Positions 45,246 through 53,610 of a stretch of DNA of 64,000 nt are shown piece by piece (positions within the stretch are counted from its first letter, which is position 1; every line of letters begins with the position of its first letter). The position numbers and the translations under genes are program-made. Below the pieces are notes generated by a model that did no database searches, was not told the DNA's origin, and saw nothing but the letters and a program-made list of their open reading frames with translations. The stretch comes from Rhizobium sp. AAP43 (GTDB lineage: Bacteria; Pseudomonadota; Alphaproteobacteria; Rhizobiales; Rhizobiaceae), in contig NZ_LJHS01000005.1 in assembly GCF_001296045.1 (NCBI RefSeq), positions 62,001 through 126,000 on the forward strand, given 5' to 3'.

Positions 45246-46565
45246 TTACCAGCAGATGCCCTGATAGGATCCAGACGAGCGGATGTCCGGGCGGATCCGA
45301 AGCAGGTCGACCATGGGGATCTTGTCGCTCGACTGATCGAGAACCGGCATCGCTTCGGCATAGTGATTGCCGACAAGGATGACGTCCGAATTGTCCATCA
45401 GGTCGCCGAGATCACCGACCAGACGGTTCTTGAGGTCGATTTCCGTGTCGTTGCCGCGTCCAGCACCTGTCATGCCCTCGGCATAGGCCTGGTGGACGAA
45501 GGGATCGTAGATCTTGAGGTCATAGCCCTTGGCGATCAGCCTGGAGGCAAGGTTGGCAAGCGGGCTCTCGCGCAGATCGTCCGTGCCGGTCTTGAAGGAA
45601 ATGCCGACCATGCCGATGCTTTGGCCGCCCATCTGGGAAACCATGGTTTCGGCGCGGTCGATCTGGGCTTCGTTGGCTTCCAGCACCGCGTCGAGCAGCG
45701 CGCTTTCGACGTGCTTCTCACCGGCCAGATGGCGCAGCGCCCGCACGTCCTTCGGAAGGCAGGAGCCGCCGAAAGCGAAGCCAGGCCGCATGAAGTAAGG
45801 CGAGATGTTGACCTTGAGGTCGGAGCACAGGATCTTCATGACCTGCTGGCCATCGACACCGCAGGCCTTGGCAATGTTGCCAATCTCGTTGGCGAAGGTC
45901 ACCTTGACGGCGCGCCAGGAATTGCTCGTGTACTTGATCATTTCGGCAGTCGCGAGCGGTACCGAATGGCAGGGGCAGGGCAGTCCGGCGTTCAGTTCGT
46001 GCAGGACGGCATCTGTGCGCTCGTCGATCGCGCCGAAGACGATGAGGCCTGGATCATAATAGTCCTCGATGGCCGTGCTTTCGCGCAGGAATTCCGGATA
46101 GTATCCGACGCCGAAGTCCTTGCCGGCGACGAGGCCAGATGCGGCTTCGAGGGCCGGAATGCAGACTGTGTCCATGCTGCCGGGGACGATCGTCGAGCGG
46201 ACGACGACGGAATGGAAGGTTCCCTTGGCGGCGATGGCAACGCCGATCGCTTCGCAGGCCTTGGTCACGTAGGTAAGGCCGACCGAACCATCTGGTGCGC
46301 TCGGGGTTCCAACGCAGACGAAGGAGACTTCGGTGTTTGCAATCGCTTCGTTGATGTCGAGGGTGGCGCGCAGCTTGCCGCTGGCGACCGTCGTTGCAAT
46401 AATGGCGTCGAGCCCCTTTTCGACGATCGGTGCGCGTCCCTGGTTGATTGCGTCGACCTTACCGGGGTCGATATCGACGGCGATCACCTCGTGGCCGTCC
46501 TTCGCCAGGCATGCCGCCGCAACGACGCCGACATACCCTATTCCAAACACGCTGATCCTGGCCAT
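45246..46565 (-). CDS. algD: GDP-mannose 6-dehydrogenase AlgD
   Basis: A 439-residue UDP/GDP-sugar dehydrogenase: N-terminal Rossmann FGIGYVGVVAAACLA, substrate clamp YPEFLRESTAIEDYYDP, catalytic Cys269 in FGGSCLPKDVRAL (Pseudomonas Cys268), and the C-terminal NAD-linked domain ending YQGICW. It makes GDP-mannuronate, the committed precursor. A GAGGG SD lies eight nt before ATG 46565. It is first in a tight 16-kb minus-strand operon. Confidence 0.95.
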   Translation of the reverse strand: MARISVFGIGYVGVVAAACLAKDGHEVIAVDIDPGKVDAINQGRAPIVEKGLDAIIATTVASGKLRATLDINEAIANTEVSFVCVGTPSAPDGSVGLTYVTKACEAIGVAIAAKGTFHSVVVRSTIVPGSMDTVCIPALEAASGLVAGKDFGVGYYPEFLRESTAIEDYYDPGLIVFGAIDERTDAVLHELNAGLPCPCHSVPLATAEMIKYTSNSWRAVKVTFANEIGNIAKACGVDGQQVMKILCSDLKVNISPYFMRPGFAFGGSCLPKDVRALRHLAGEKHVESALLDAVLEANEAQIDRAETMVSQMGGQSIGMVGISFKTGTDDLRESPLANLASRLIAKGYDLKIYDPFVHQAYAEGMTGAGRGNDTEIDLKNRLVGDLGDLMDNSDVILVGNHYAEAMPVLDQSSDKIPMVDLLRIRPDIRSSGSYQGICW

Positions 46566-46668
46566 ACTTCATGCCCTCTCGTTGTCGTCCGTCCCGTTCC
46601 GGGCGTCCGATGGTTAACGATTGTTAATCTGGGCTCTAGGATTGGCAGGTGTGGCAATCAGATCAAAG

Positions 46669-46736
46669 TCAGGAAAAATCGACTCTTGTCAGGATTTTCC
46701 TCTCTTTGTTTGAATAATTTTGACTCATTCCTGACA
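46669..46736. promoter_or_regulatory. Phased TCAGGA repeats upstream of algD
   Basis: TCAGGA occurs at 46669-46674 and 46689-46694 and, inverted, TCCTGA at 46729-46734, with centre spacings of 20 and 40 bp. The outer two extend to 8-bp arms TGTCAGGA / TCCTGACA. The 241-nt gap between the response-regulator gene and algD must hold the operon promoter; no convincing sigma-70 promoter was found in it. Confidence 0.45.
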
Positions 46737-46753
46737 TTTTTCGGAATTTTTCA

Positions 46754-46785
46754 AATAAAAAAGCCGCAACGTTTGTCGCGGCTTT
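46754..46785 (-). terminator. Rho-independent terminator of the response-regulator gene
   Basis: On the minus strand AAAGCCGC, a 10-nt loop and GCGGCTTT run into TTTTTT, 22 nt after the stop at 46807. It separates the regulator from the alginate operon. Confidence 0.85.
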
Positions 46786-46806
46786 GTCGTAATTATTTAT
46801 TTTAGT

Positions 46807-47451
46807 CTAGTGTTGAAGCCATCCTACGCTCATGGCGTAGCTGACAATGTCAGATCTAGATCGGAGATCGAGTTTTTTTGTTGCCCTGTACTTATACGTC
46901 TCGACGGTCTTGGCGCTTAGCTGGTTTTCGGCAGCGATCTCTTTCATGGCCTTGCCGAGGGCCACATGCCGCAAAACAAGTTCTTCCTTGAGTGAGAGTT
47001 TTCGCTGGTCAGTTTCCGGCGGTTCCATGTTTCGATCAGTTGCGGCCAACACAGTTTCATCAATCACCATGTCACCGGCATGGATACTCTGGATCGCTCT
47101 CAAGAGTTTAGGGCTCGCAACGGCTTTCGTGACAACGCCACCATAGCCGCGCCCAAGATAGAATTGTCCGCAACGTAGATCGCGGCAGTCGCAATAGGCC
47201 AAGACCTTCACGCGATTCTTAAGTGTATCAAAATCTAGTCCGCAATCCTTCAGTTTGGTATCGAGGACTTCCGGGTCTGCGACCAGGACGTCGGGTTCAA
47301 GTCGCTCGACCATATCGTTCAGTGTCTGCTCCCGCCGGGAGGGGATTGTCGCCGCCATTCGGCGAGTGGAGTTGATCAGGAAGTTGAGCCCATCCACTAG
47401 GACTGGGTTGTCGTCGACGACGAGGACCCTGATCTTGTTAGCGCTTTCCAT
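46807..47451 (-). CDS. LuxR/NarL-type response regulator
   Basis: A 214-residue protein: a receiver-like domain (IRVLVVDDNPVLVDGL; phosphorylatable Asp probably in LVADPEV; conserved Lys in GVVTKAV) and a C-terminal LuxR helix-turn-helix (LSLKEELVLRHVALG, then AKTVETYKYRATKKL). The receiver is Cys-rich (AYCDCRDLRC) and lacks the usual Ser/Thr after the fourth strand, so atypical control is possible. ATG 47451 has GGAG five nt upstream. No histidine kinase is adjacent. Position upstream of algD makes it a candidate regulator of the polysaccharide operon. Confidence 0.88.
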   Translation of the reverse strand: MESANKIRVLVVDDNPVLVDGLNFLINSTRRMAATIPSRREQTLNDMVERLEPDVLVADPEVLDTKLKDCGLDFDTLKNRVKVLAYCDCRDLRCGQFYLGRGYGGVVTKAVASPKLLRAIQSIHAGDMVIDETVLAATDRNMEPPETDQRKLSLKEELVLRHVALGKAMKEIAAENQLSAKTVETYKYRATKKLDLRSRSDIVSYAMSVGWLQH

Positions 47452-47862
47452 TGGTGCTCCAATCTGTCGACATTGCCGCAAATCTCCTGATTGGTTTTGA
47501 AGTCCGAGTGTTCAATGAGAACCTTCCCCGGATACTGGTTCATGTTCCGGGACAACTGTCAGAGTGTCAATATGTTGCGTTGCCGCGAAAATGCCCAACG
47601 AAATGTTGTCATGCAGCATGATCAAAACCACCTCATTTTAGAGGGTCTCTTCAGAACATATTCATGGTTTTCAATCGTTTAATTTTATGACGCTGCGCAC
47701 GGAACGAAAATTGACGTGTGTCCTACGTCACAGTCTGTGTGTGCAAATCTGAGACGGATTGCTGAACATTCGCAATTTGAACCGCGGCTCGGTTCTCCAA
47801 AAAAGCATGCGGTCGATCGGAGCTATCGATCGACCGCATGTCGCTGGAGGCGTTGGGTAATG
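47452..47862. other. 411-nt intergenic region upstream of the response regulator
   Basis: No convincing gene. It holds the terminator at 47798-47840, a dyad TGACGT-N7-ACGTCA (47712-47730), and a weak minus-strand promoter with TTGACA (47570-47565) and GAACAT 17 nt on. AT content is higher than in the flanking genes. Confidence 0.6.
47798..47840 (-). terminator. Strong terminator of the ParA-like gene
   Basis: A perfect 14-bp inverted repeat (CATGCGGTCGATCG / CGATCGACCGCATG) with a 7-nt loop is followed on the minus strand by CTTTTTTGG. It lies 22 nt after the ParA-like stop. Confidence 0.88.
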
Positions 47863-48594
47863 TCAGGCTGCGGCGGCCGTATCGAGCCGGTTTTCTCTGC
47901 GCAGGCTCATGCGGGCAGGCTCGACCGCCTGGCTGGCGGGCACAAGTGCCATCACTTCGTTGGCGTAGCGGCTGGCATTGTCGACCGCCTTGTCGAGATT
48001 GCTTACCCGCGCGGGGTCGAGCTTGCGCAACAGGCAGTTGAAGTCGAACATTTCGCGGAAGGCTGAGCGTTCGGCGATGGGGGTGTCGAAGACATGGATG
48101 TTCTGCTCCGACAGAAGCCGCTTTACGGCCTGCATCGAGCGGGTGGTGATCAACGGATTGACGCGTGAGAGAACGACCGAATGCGGCACGCGAATGCCGG
48201 CACTGCGGTCGAGATAGCGGATCAGATCCAGCACATGCGCGCCTCCTTGGGCATCCATGTGGCTGCCCTGTATGGGCACGATCACGTGGTTGGAGAAGCC
48301 GACAGCAGAGGCGAGCAGCGAGGACTGGATGCCGGGCATGTCGACGATGACATATTCGAACATCTTGCGCTTTTCGGTCATTGTGCGCTGCAGGGTCGCC
48401 GACGAGATGTAGGAATCGACGCTGAGGCCCGGCATGCCGCCCATCTGCTCAACCCAGCGGGCCAGCCAGCGCTGTGGATCGGCATCGAGAACGCAGACGC
48501 GGTAGCCGCGATGCAGCAGCTCGCTGGTGAGCAGAACCGCTGCCGTTGTCTTGCCGGCGCCACCCTTGGTGTTTGCAAATGTAATGACCGTCAT
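47863..48594 (-). CDS. ParA/MinD-family ATPase (VirC1-like)
   Basis: The 243-residue protein has a deviant Walker A (TKGGAGKTT at residues about 9-17), Walker A' (VCVLDADPQRWLARW) and Walker B (YVIVDMPG). The DADPQ...LARW pattern resembles VirC1 and small ParA proteins of rhizobia. Such ATPases position DNA, secretion or polysaccharide machinery (BcsQ in cellulose systems). No ParB or centromere-like repeats are adjacent, so replicon partitioning is not supported. ATG 48594 is chosen because the P-loop follows directly. Confidence 0.87.
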   Translation of the reverse strand: MTVITFANTKGGAGKTTAAVLLTSELLHRGYRVCVLDADPQRWLARWVEQMGGMPGLSVDSYISSATLQRTMTEKRKMFEYVIVDMPGIQSSLLASAVGFSNHVIVPIQGSHMDAQGGAHVLDLIRYLDRSAGIRVPHSVVLSRVNPLITTRSMQAVKRLLSEQNIHVFDTPIAERSAFREMFDFNCLLRKLDPARVSNLDKAVDNASRYANEVMALVPASQAVEPARMSLRRENRLDTAAAA

Positions 48595-48751
48595 CGGAAA
48601 AATCCTGCTGCGCATTCGAGCTCAAATCGCTCTGCCTGGCACGGTCATGGTGCAAACGAAGAATTAAAAAATATAGTTAACTTTGAATTAGCGTTTCCTA
48701 TTCGCCGGTCCGATTTCTGGTGTCGAGCTGGTCGGTTATTGTGCAATGAGA

Positions 48752-49234
48752 CTAACCGAGATCCCGCAGAATATGTCTGTAGATGCCGGGCGAGGAGCCC
48801 TCGATTTCGATGGCACCAACACTTTTGCGGTAGAACTCGATGGGGCCGGCACCGCCGATGACGGCATAGGCGTAACCCTGGTCCCGCATGTCGATGAGTG
48901 TCCGCACCAGGAGTGCCATGCCGATGCCACGGCCACGTGCCTTCTCGTCAACACCGGTCGGACCGAAAAAGCCTTTCATCGTGGCCTCATGGCAAGCGAA
49001 GCCGAGCAGGGTCTCACCCTGATGGGCGATGAAGCAGGTTGGCGGCTGCCGGCTGATCGCGACGGTCGCCTCTGAGGCCCAGCCTGCTCCGAAGCGGGGT
49101 CTGATCCAGTTGCAGATCGTTTCCAGTTCGGGTGCAAGCGCCCGGCGGATGATGATCCCCGCGTCCTCCAGATTTCGGTCGAGTACCGAATCGGCGGAAA
49201 GCTCATAGAGCTTGACCAGCATGTCTGCGGCCAT
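48752..49234 (-). CDS. GNAT-family N-acetyltransferase
   Basis: A 160-residue acetyltransferase; the acetyl-CoA-binding motif A is GVDEKARGRGIGMALLV and the C-terminal part has the usual EFYRKSVGAIEIEG. It starts 3 nt after the ROK kinase stop, so it is in the amino-sugar operon. It could acetylate an amino sugar, but the substrate cannot be read from the sequence. Confidence 0.85.
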   Translation of the reverse strand: MAADMLVKLYELSADSVLDRNLEDAGIIIRRALAPELETICNWIRPRFGAGWASEATVAISRQPPTCFIAHQGETLLGFACHEATMKGFFGPTGVDEKARGRGIGMALLVRTLIDMRDQGYAYAVIGGAGPIEFYRKSVGAIEIEGSSPGIYRHILRDLG

Positions 49235-49237
49235 GTC

Positions 49238-50161
49238 TCAGCTCTCCGTTTTGTCGGCCAAGGCGCCGAGGCCGAAGAGCGCGGCACCGATCAGGCCAGG
49301 CTCGACGCGGCAGGCAGCCGGTACGACCAGCGGGCGGTCGAATTTTCGTAAGATACGACGGCGCACCGCGATGTCGATTTCGGAAATCAGCGCCGGCACA
49401 TTGGACAGCCCGCCACCGACGGGCACGCTCGTCGTTCCTGTCACGTTGACGACGAGCGCCAGCGGATCGGCAATGATGTCGAGATAGACGTCGATGGTTC
49501 GGGCCGCGGTCTTGTCCGCCGCTTGCCAGGCGGTAATGATCCCTTCGCTTGTCTGCGTCTCACGGTGCAGTTCGAAATGCAGCTTTTCGAGGCCTCTGGC
49601 ACTGCAGATCGCGTCGATGCAGCCGATCTGGCCGCAGCCGCATTGAAATCGGGGAATGCGGACCGGTGGTGTGCCAGCTTCCGTTTTCTGGATCGGCCCA
49701 TGGCCCCACTCACCGGCAAATCCACCGGTGCTGTTGATCAGCTTTCCGTCGATGACCAATCCGCCGCCGACGCCCGTACCGAGAATGACGCCGAAGACGA
49801 CGCGATGGCCGCGTGCGGCTCCGATCCCGGCTTCGGCGAGTACAAAGCAGTCGGCATCATTGGCAATGAACACGGGTAAGCCGAGGGCGGATTCAAGGTC
49901 TGCCTGGAGTGTTCTGCCGTGAATGCAGGGAATGTTGGCAACGACGGCTTTCGATGTGTCGGGATCGATGACGCCGGCAATCGAGATTGCGATGCAGTCC
50001 GGTGTCCCGCCAGCCTCGGAAACGACTTCGGCCAGCGTTGCAACGAAGGCGTCGAAATCATTGAGGGGCGTGGGCTTACGCGGAAAGGTCTGGATGTCTT
50101 CAGCGGTCGTCGCGACCGCGCCCTTGATGGCGGTGCCACCGATATCAAAACAGACGATCAT
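49238..50161 (-). CDS. nagK: ROK-family kinase, probable N-acetylglucosamine kinase
   Basis: The 307-residue ROK protein has the ATP phosphate motif FDIGGTAIKGAV, NDADCFVLAE, the catalytic region GVILGTGVGGG and the zinc motif CGCGQIGCIDAICS. It should phosphorylate N-acetylglucosamine (or a related hexosamine) to the 6-phosphate used by NagA, whose stop it overlaps by 4 nt. The ATG at 50161 is chosen by the P-loop position. Confidence 0.87.
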   Translation of the reverse strand: MIVCFDIGGTAIKGAVATTAEDIQTFPRKPTPLNDFDAFVATLAEVVSEAGGTPDCIAISIAGVIDPDTSKAVVANIPCIHGRTLQADLESALGLPVFIANDADCFVLAEAGIGAARGHRVVFGVILGTGVGGGLVIDGKLINSTGGFAGEWGHGPIQKTEAGTPPVRIPRFQCGCGQIGCIDAICSARGLEKLHFELHRETQTSEGIITAWQAADKTAARTIDVYLDIIADPLALVVNVTGTTSVPVGGGLSNVPALISEIDIAVRRRILRKFDRPLVVPAACRVEPGLIGAALFGLGALADKTES

Positions 50162-51342
50162 GCGCTGATCCTGTTCAATACTGCTTCTGCCTGATGAATG
50201 CGTTCCCCGGCGATCCAAGTCGAGGCGAGCGATAGATCGTCATTCAGCATCACAAAATCGGCGTCGGAACCAGCCGTCAGGCAGCCCTTGCTCGTCGCCC
50301 CGATGGCCTGTGCAGGATAGAGCGCGGCCATGCGCAATGCTTCTTCAAGAGGCAGGTCAAGGGTTTCATGAACGAAGCGGACACAGGAATGCATGTCGAT
50401 ATCGGCACCGGCCAGCGTGCCGTCAGCGAGTGTCAGTCGTCCGCCGCTCCGGTAGACGGCGCGGCCGTTGAGATCAAATCCGGTCGAATCGGTGCCAATG
50501 GTCGACATGGCATCGGTGACGAGGAAGATGTGGGCAGGGTGCTGCTTTGCCGCCAACGCGATGCGCATCGTGACGGGATCGACATGGAAGCCATCGGCGA
50601 TCAGGCCGCAATGAAGTGCCGGCGAGGCGAGGGCCGCGCCGACAAGTCCGGGTTCGCGATTGCCAAGCTGGCTCATGGCGTTGAACAAATGGGTGACGAG
50701 CGTGGCGCCGGCTTCGACATAGGCGGATACATCGGCGCAACGGGTGTCGGTGTGACCGAGGCTGACCCGATATCCGGTGGCAACGAGCCTTGCAACCTGG
50801 GCCGGCGTGACGCTTTCCGGCGCCACCGTGATCATCGGCAAGCCGAAGCTGCCGGCTTCCGTTTCGAGGTAGCGCAGATCATCCTCTGTCATCGGACGGA
50901 TCAGGGCTGGATCATGCGTACCCTTGCGGGCGAGCGACAGATGCGGACCTTCAAGGTGCAGGCCGAGATAGCCGGTGATGGACTTGTTGGCGGCATCACA
51001 GCCCGCACCGATAGCTGTCTTCTTCACGTCCGGCGTGTCGGTGATCAGCGTGATCATCAGAGCCGTCGTTCCGAAACGGGCATGAGCCCGGCAGATCGTC
51101 TCGATGCCTTGGACCGTCGGATCATTGTTGAACAGCACGCCGCCGCCGCCATTGACCTGGAGATCGACATAGCCAGGGGCGATGAGGGCTGCTCCGGTCT
51201 CGCGGACGGGGAAACCCGCACCTAAGCGATCGCGCGGCAGGATTTCGACCACGCGGCCCGCTTCGACGGTCATGGCAGCATTCGCATGCATGACATGTCC
51301 GTCGAAAATGCGGGTGGCGGTGATGGCGTAACGGCCGCTCAT
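50158..51342 (-). CDS. nagA: N-acetylglucosamine-6-phosphate deacetylase NagA
   Basis: A 394-residue amidohydrolase: metal and substrate motifs HLEGPHLSLARKGTHDP, SLGHTDT, THLFNAMSQ and the catalytic Asp in LVTDAMSTIG. It deacetylates GlcNAc-6-P. It overlaps both neighbours by 4 nt. Confidence 0.94.
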   Translation of the reverse strand: MSGRYAITATRIFDGHVMHANAAMTVEAGRVVEILPRDRLGAGFPVRETGAALIAPGYVDLQVNGGGGVLFNNDPTVQGIETICRAHARFGTTALMITLITDTPDVKKTAIGAGCDAANKSITGYLGLHLEGPHLSLARKGTHDPALIRPMTEDDLRYLETEAGSFGLPMITVAPESVTPAQVARLVATGYRVSLGHTDTRCADVSAYVEAGATLVTHLFNAMSQLGNREPGLVGAALASPALHCGLIADGFHVDPVTMRIALAAKQHPAHIFLVTDAMSTIGTDSTGFDLNGRAVYRSGGRLTLADGTLAGADIDMHSCVRFVHETLDLPLEEALRMAALYPAQAIGATSKGCLTAGSDADFVMLNDDLSLASTWIAGERIHQAEAVLNRISA

Positions 51343-52361
51343 TGTGTCTCGGTCACCTTTTTCAGCGCGACGGGCTTGTCCGGATTGAACCCCCGGGCGC
51401 GCGACAGGGATTCGATGAAGCCATAATAGGGAACGATCAATGCCAGCGCATCCGTGATCGGGTGCCCTGTCGCAATGAAGGGCAGCTTTTCCCCACCAGT
51501 CGCCTTGTCCGAGGTGATGAAGCAGGCTGCGTTGCCTGCTGCCAGTTTCGAGATTGTCTGGGCCACGGAGGCTTCCGCCCGGTCGCGCGCCGCAAAGGCG
51601 ACGACGGGGAAGTCACGTCCGACGATGGAAACCGGACCATGCAGGACCTCGGCCGAGGAATAGGCCTCGGCATGCAGTTCGCAGGTTTCCTTGCATTTCA
51701 AGGCTGCTTCCGCCGCAATCGCCAGCGCCGGGCCACGGCCCAGCATATAGAGGGATTCAGCTTCGCGCAGTGGCTCAAGAAGTGCCGACCAGTCCAGCGC
51801 CAGTGCTGATTGCAGATGCTCAGGCAGGGCATCGACCGCCTGAACCAGCACCTTGTCCTCGCTCCAGGCGGCAATAATGGCCAGGCCCGCGACGATTGAA
51901 TTGACGAAGGACTTGGTCGCGGCAACGGCAATCTCGGGGCCGGCCATGATGTCGACGGCAAAGTCGGCGGTCTCTGCGAGCGGGGATGCGATCGTATTGA
52001 CAAGGCTGATGGTGGTTGCGCCGCCTGCACGGGCGCCCCGCGCCATCGCGACGATGTCGGGGCTGGCGCCCGATTGCGAGACGGCGAAGGCTGCCGCATG
52101 CCCGAGCTTCAGCGGCGCCTCGTAGATGGAGGCGAGCGAAGGGCCGAGAGAGGCGACGGGCAGGCCGAGTTGCAGTTCCACTGCATATTTGAGGAAGTAT
52201 GCCGCATGATCCGAGGAGCCGCGCGCAATCGTCACCACTGTCTTCGGATCGGCCTTCTTCAGGGCGCTGGCGCAATCCCGTATCAGGTCGGTTTGGGTAT
52301 CGAGCAGTCGCGCTGCTGCTGCCGGGATCTCGTCGATCTCCTCGCGCATCTTGGTAGTCAT
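51339..52361 (-). CDS. SIS-domain glucosamine-6-phosphate deaminase (NagB-II type)
   Basis: The 340-residue double-SIS protein resembles the isomerase half of GlmS: TIARGSSDHAAYFLKY, SQSGASPDIVAMARG, LGRGPALAIAAEAALKCKETC and SSAEVLHGP. Without a glutaminase domain and next to nagA, it fits the NagB-II/AgaS deaminases that yield fructose-6-P and ammonia. It starts 10 nt after the GntR gene. Confidence 0.87.
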   Translation of the reverse strand: MTTKMREEIDEIPAAAARLLDTQTDLIRDCASALKKADPKTVVTIARGSSDHAAYFLKYAVELQLGLPVASLGPSLASIYEAPLKLGHAAAFAVSQSGASPDIVAMARGARAGGATTISLVNTIASPLAETADFAVDIMAGPEIAVAATKSFVNSIVAGLAIIAAWSEDKVLVQAVDALPEHLQSALALDWSALLEPLREAESLYMLGRGPALAIAAEAALKCKETCELHAEAYSSAEVLHGPVSIVGRDFPVVAFAARDRAEASVAQTISKLAAGNAACFITSDKATGGEKLPFIATGHPITDALALIVPYYGFIESLSRARGFNPDKPVALKKVTETQ

Positions 52362-52371
52362 GGTCTCACTT

Positions 52372-53133
52372 TCAGTTTTCGGGCTTCATGGGCGAGCCGA
52401 CACCAAGTTCGGCGACGAGGTCGTAGGCATCGCTGCGATAGAGGGCGCGGGACATTTCCATTACGCGGCCGCTTTCGAGATAGGCGATGCGCTGGACCGA
52501 GAGGGCGGCCGAGCCTGGCGGCACGCCGAGCAGTTTGGTTTCGTCATCCTTCAGAAGGACGGCCGAGATACGCTGGTTGGCCCGGACGGGGCGGATGCCG
52601 GCCTTGAACAGACACAGATACAGTGAATCCTCTATGGCTTCCGGATCAGGCAACAAGTCTTCCGGCAGGCTGGTGCGCTCCAGCGCAATCGGCATGTCAT
52701 CGGCGGTGCGGAGCCGATCAATGCGGGCAACGCGTGCGCCCCCGACCAGGCCTAGCATCATGGTTTCTTCCGCCGTCGGATAATGGATGCCACGACCGAG
52801 CCAGCGCGAGCCCGCCACCATACCGCGCCGCCGCATATCCTCCGTGAAGGAGGTCAGCTGGCTGAGCGGTTGCTGCATACGGGTGACAGGTTTGACGACA
52901 AAGGTGCCCGAGCCGCGCCGGCGCACGAGCAGTCCTTCCGCCACCAGTTCGTCGATTGCCTTCCTGACAGTCACGCGGCTGATGTCCGCGGCCTCGGCAA
53001 TGTCGCGCTCTGCCGGCAGGGCGTCGCCATGTTTCAGACGGCCGGAGGCAACCGCCTCTTCGATCATCATGCGCAGCTTCACGTAAAGGGGGCCGCCGCG
53101 GGCTGACTGAAGCTTGTCTAGAGGCAAGTTCAT
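52372..53133 (-). CDS. GntR/UTRA-family regulator of the amino-sugar operon
   Basis: A 253-residue regulator: N-terminal winged helix (LKHGDALPAERDIAEAADIS, then RVTVRKAIDELV) and a C-terminal UTRA effector domain (from about residue 90; ERTSLPEDLLPD). It resembles NagR/YvoA-type regulators that bind GlcN-6-P or GlcNAc-6-P. CAGGAG lies nine nt before ATG 53133. It is first in the operon; half-sites upstream (53233-53242 and 53380-53389) are candidate targets. Confidence 0.9.
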   Translation of the reverse strand: MNLPLDKLQSARGGPLYVKLRMMIEEAVASGRLKHGDALPAERDIAEAADISRVTVRKAIDELVAEGLLVRRRGSGTFVVKPVTRMQQPLSQLTSFTEDMRRRGMVAGSRWLGRGIHYPTAEETMMLGLVGGARVARIDRLRTADDMPIALERTSLPEDLLPDPEAIEDSLYLCLFKAGIRPVRANQRISAVLLKDDETKLLGVPPGSAALSVQRIAYLESGRVMEMSRALYRSDAYDLVAELGVGSPMKPEN

Positions 53134-53610
53134 GCTGTGGCACTCCTGCCCGGCCATGGTCTGTTCCGTGCAGTCACGCCGTCCTTGGAATGGTTCCGCC
53201 GCATGGTTCTGTCCCAATCATTCATGGCCAAAACAATACCAACAGGAGACCTTTTTGCAAATGGTTTTGAGCGTGAGCAGCTGTTTTTGGAGTTCAGTAA
53301 GAAATATCCTCGTAAATCCAGAGGTTTGCCCCTGTTTTGCCTGATTCTGTCGAGTCTCACCTTTACGATTGGACTGTTTTTGGTATCGTCCATTAACGAT
53401 TGGACTTTGCACAACGGTGGCCGGCGAACCGTGCCGTACTTCTTGATCCTGGTGGGGCGAGCGGGCTGTCAGTTTGTGCAGGGTTACGATCATCGCTGAG
53501 TGTTGTGAAAACCATTTTCATCGAGTCGCGAAATTTCGCAGTTCGTGTTGACGGTGACCGGGTTTTGACGCAGTCTGCGAAAAATAATTACGAAGACAGG
53601 GGAATGCAGC
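53134..53610. promoter_or_regulatory. 477-nt divergent control region, GntR operon / ABC operon
   Basis: No convincing gene. It holds ACAATACCAA (53233-53242) and its near-complement TTGGTATCGT (53380-53389), which resemble half-sites of NagR/YvoA regulators, and a direct repeat ACGATTGGAC at 53365-53374 and 53396-53405 (31-bp spacing) flanking the second half-site. Promoters of both operons must lie here. Confidence 0.5.

Noticed and set aside
46622..46660. Sigma-54-like promoter before algD (TTGGCAGGTGTGGCAA region)
   Set aside because: A TGGCA is present, but the required GC at -12 with correct spacing is not, on either strand.
45363..46805. 480-codon plus-strand open frame over algD
   Set aside because: Complement of the well-conserved algD; its end runs through the terminator and algD promoter region.
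47491..47682. 63-codon open frame upstream of the response regulator
   Set aside because: No SD, atypical amino-acid use, and it overlaps the probable regulator promoter.
47863..48594. ParA-like gene as plasmid partition system or replicon origin
   Set aside because: No parB, repC or iteron-like repeats nearby; it is a single gene with its own terminator.
53137..53499. 120-codon open frame in the GntR/ABC control region
   Set aside because: Overlaps the start of the GntR gene and candidate regulatory sites; no SD, no recognisable sequence.
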